The notes beneath the pieces are model-generated. The model was given only the letters and a program-made list of their open reading frames with translations, had not been told where the DNA came from and did no database searches. Of a stretch of 6,894 bases of DNA, positions 5,531 to 6,894 are shown in pieces (the stretch's first letter is position 1; every line of letters starts with the position of its first letter). A program made the position numbers and the translations under genes. Source of the stretch: Pseudomonadota bacterium (GTDB lineage Bacteria > Pseudomonadota > Alphaproteobacteria > Azospirillales > Azospirillaceae); NCBI GenBank assembly GCA_023412175.1, contig JAEYOB010000759.1:1-6894 (forward strand), in the 5' to 3' direction.

Positions 5531-6823
5531 ATGAGCGAGCAGAAGACCTTCGGCTTCGAGACCCGCGCCATCCACGCGGGCGCGGCGCCCGACCCGGCGA
5601 CGGGCGCCCGGCAGACGCCCATCTACCAGACCACCGCCTTCGTCTTCGACGACATCGACGATGCGGCGTCGCTGTTCAATCTGCAGAAGCTCGGCTTCAT
5701 CTACTCGCGCCTGACCAACCCGACCGTCGCGGTGCTGGAGGAGCGGCTGGCGAACCTGGAGGGCGGCGTCGGCGCCACCTGCACCTCGTCCGGCCATTCG
5801 GCGCAGATGATGGCGCTGTTCCCGCTGCTGTCGCCGGGCGACGAGTTCATCGCCTCCACCAAGCTGTACGGCGGCTCGCTCAACCAGTTCGCCAACAGCT
5901 TCCCGCGCGCCTTCGGCTGGAAGGCCCATTTCGTCGATACCGACGACGTTGAGGCGGTCCGCAAGGCGATCACGCCGAAGACCAAGGCGATCTTCGTCGA
6001 GAGCCTCGCCAACCCCGGCGGCGTGGTGACCGACATCGCTGCGCTGGCGAAGATCGCCGACGCCGCGCAGATCCCGCTGGTGGTGGACAACACGCTGGCG
6101 ACCCCCTACCTGTGCCGCCCGATCGAGCACGGCGCCACGCTGGTCATCCACTCGACCACCAAGTTCCTGTCGGGCAACGGCACCTCGCTGGGCGGCGTCA
6201 TCATCGACAGCGGCAAGTTCGACTGGACCAAGGCCGGCAAGTACCCGGCGCTGACCGAGCCGGAGGCCGGCTACCACGGCCTGAAGTTCCACGAGACCTT
6301 CGGCCACCTCGCCTACACCATCCACGCCCACGCGGTGGGGCTGCGCGACCTCGGCCCGAGCCAGGCGCCGATGAACGCCTTCCTGACGCTGAACGGCATC
6401 GAGACGCTGGCCCTGCGCATGGAGCGGCACGCCGCCAACGCGCTGAAGGTGGCGCAGTTCCTGGAGAGCCATCCGGCGGTGGCCTGGGTCAGCTACGCCG
6501 GCCTGGAATCGTCCAAGTACCACCAGCTGGCAAAGAAGTACCTGCCGCGCGGCGCCGGCTCGGTGTTCACCTTCGGCGTAAAGGGCGGCTACGCCGCCGG
6601 CGTCAAGGTGGTGGAGAGCGTGCAACTGTTCAGCCACGTCGCCAACCTCGGCGACAGCCGCTCGCTGATCATCCACCCGGCCTCGACGACGCACCGCCAG
6701 CTCTCCGAGGAGGGCCTCGCGGCGGCCGGCGCCGGCCAGGACGTGGTGCGCCTGTCGATCGGCATCGAGAGCGCCGACGACATCATCGCCGACCTCGATC
6801 AGGCGCTTAAGGCCGCGTCGTAA
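5531..6823 (+). CDS. metY: O-acetylhomoserine sulfhydrylase (O-acetylhomoserine aminocarboxypropyltransferase)
   Basis: A 430-residue PLP enzyme of the Cys/Met metabolism family. It makes homocysteine from O-acetylhomoserine and sulfide, a direct-sulfhydrylation step of methionine synthesis in the cytoplasm. Visible motifs: FETRAIHAGAAPDPATGARQ (9-28), QTTAFVFD (33-40), YSRLTNPT (58-65, Tyr58 and Arg60 contact PLP phosphate of the neighbouring subunit), SSGHSAQ (86-92), the Asp186 of VVDNTLATPY that holds the pyridine nitrogen, and the Schiff-base Lys211 in HSTTKFLSGNG. The carboxylate-binding region is LGDSRSLIIHPASTTH (373-388), and VRLSIGIE (406-413) is near the end. The length (about 430) and the 50-residue insert around GKYPALTEPEAGYHGLKFHE fit the MetY/Met17 branch and not shorter MetB/MetC/MetZ enzymes. 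The ATG lies 14 nt after the preceding stop, with AGGGG upstream as a modest ribosome site. O-succinylhomoserine use cannot be excluded. Confidence 0.95.
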   Translation: MSEQKTFGFETRAIHAGAAPDPATGARQTPIYQTTAFVFDDIDDAASLFNLQKLGFIYSRLTNPTVAVLEERLANLEGGVGATCTSSGHSAQMMALFPLLSPGDEFIASTKLYGGSLNQFANSFPRAFGWKAHFVDTDDVEAVRKAITPKTKAIFVESLANPGGVVTDIAALAKIADAAQIPLVVDNTLATPYLCRPIEHGATLVIHSTTKFLSGNGTSLGGVIIDSGKFDWTKAGKYPALTEPEAGYHGLKFHETFGHLAYTIHAHAVGLRDLGPSQAPMNAFLTLNGIETLALRMERHAANALKVAQFLESHPAVAWVSYAGLESSKYHQLAKKYLPRGAGSVFTFGVKGGYAAGVKVVESVQLFSHVANLGDSRSLIIHPASTTHRQLSEEGLAAAGAGQDVVRLSIGIESADDIIADLDQALKAAS

Positions 6824-6836
6824 GGGAAGGCCGGAA

Positions 6837-6856
6837 GGGGCGCCGCGGGGCGCCCC
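6837..6856 (+). terminator. GC-rich hairpin after the sulfhydrylase gene
   Basis: GGGGCGCC and GGCGCCCC form a perfect 8-bp stem with a GCGG loop, 13 nt after the metY stop. Only a short CTTT follows, not a long T run. It is probably the operon terminator, of the weak-U-tract kind common in GC-rich genomes. Confidence 0.65.
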
Positions 6857-6870
6857 ACTACCTTTGCGCA

Positions 6871-6888
6871 CAGTCCATTTACGGACTG
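6871..6888. repeat. Second hairpin near the window end (CAGTCC ... GGACTG)
   Basis: A 6-bp inverted repeat surrounds the loop ATTTAC, 14 nt after the GC-rich hairpin. It could be a tandem terminator, the terminator of an oppositely oriented gene to the right, or an operator of that gene. The window ends 6 nt later, so this cannot be resolved. Confidence 0.35.
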
Positions 6889-6894
6889 CCCCGG

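Noticed and set aside
5513..6871. A 452-codon minus-strand frame opposite the sulfhydrylase
   Set aside because: It is a shadow of the MetY-type gene, rich in Arg, Val, Gly and Ala with no motif, and has no ribosome binding site that I can see.

Overview
The window is GC-rich chromosomal DNA, broken only by a few short AT-rich islands. Its gene content and protein style suggest an alphaproteobacterium, most likely of the Azospirillum/Rhodospirillales kind. The clues are the N-terminally extended S9, strong GC bias at third codon positions, a soluble multi-PAS histidine kinase, and an enoyl-CoA hydratase relative very close to mitochondrial ECHDC3. This placement is inferred from sequence style and was not tested by search.

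Layout. The left half is on the minus strand. Read in the direction of transcription, it holds a four-PAS sensor histidine kinase (3822 to 1585), a PaaI-like hotdog thioesterase (1553 to 1077), a 188-base spacer (1076 to 889), and the ribosomal pair rplM (L13) then rpsI (S9, cut by the window edge). The spacer contains an AT-rich inverted repeat, a 17-base near-palindrome that recurs inside the thioesterase gene, and a good sigma70-type promoter followed by a short leader for rplM-rpsI. From 3823 to 4209 is a divergent intergenic region with AT-rich tracts, a perfect 12-base palindrome and a consensus -35 box. The right half is on the plus strand: a compact three-gene operon of an ECHDC3-like enoyl-CoA hydratase/isomerase family protein, a CoA_binding_2 (YccU-like) protein and a PLP-dependent O-acetylhomoserine sulfhydrylase. 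It ends in a strong GC hairpin, with a second hairpin at the window end.

Function. The ribosomal genes are housekeeping. The plus-strand operon joins sulfur assimilation into homocysteine with two genes of acyl-CoA or nucleotide-binding type whose roles are unsettled. The ECHDC3-like protein lacks both catalytic glutamates of true hydratases, so it is unlikely to be a normal beta-oxidation enzyme. The histidine kinase has no membrane segment and no partner response regulator in view.

I see no mobile element, CRISPR array, tRNA or rRNA. Most of the window is ordinary core genome. The parts worth a second look are the repeat-rich spacer before rplM, the CxxC pair in the kinase, the non-canonical active sites of the thioesterase and hydratase relatives, and the unexplained palindrome in the divergent region.
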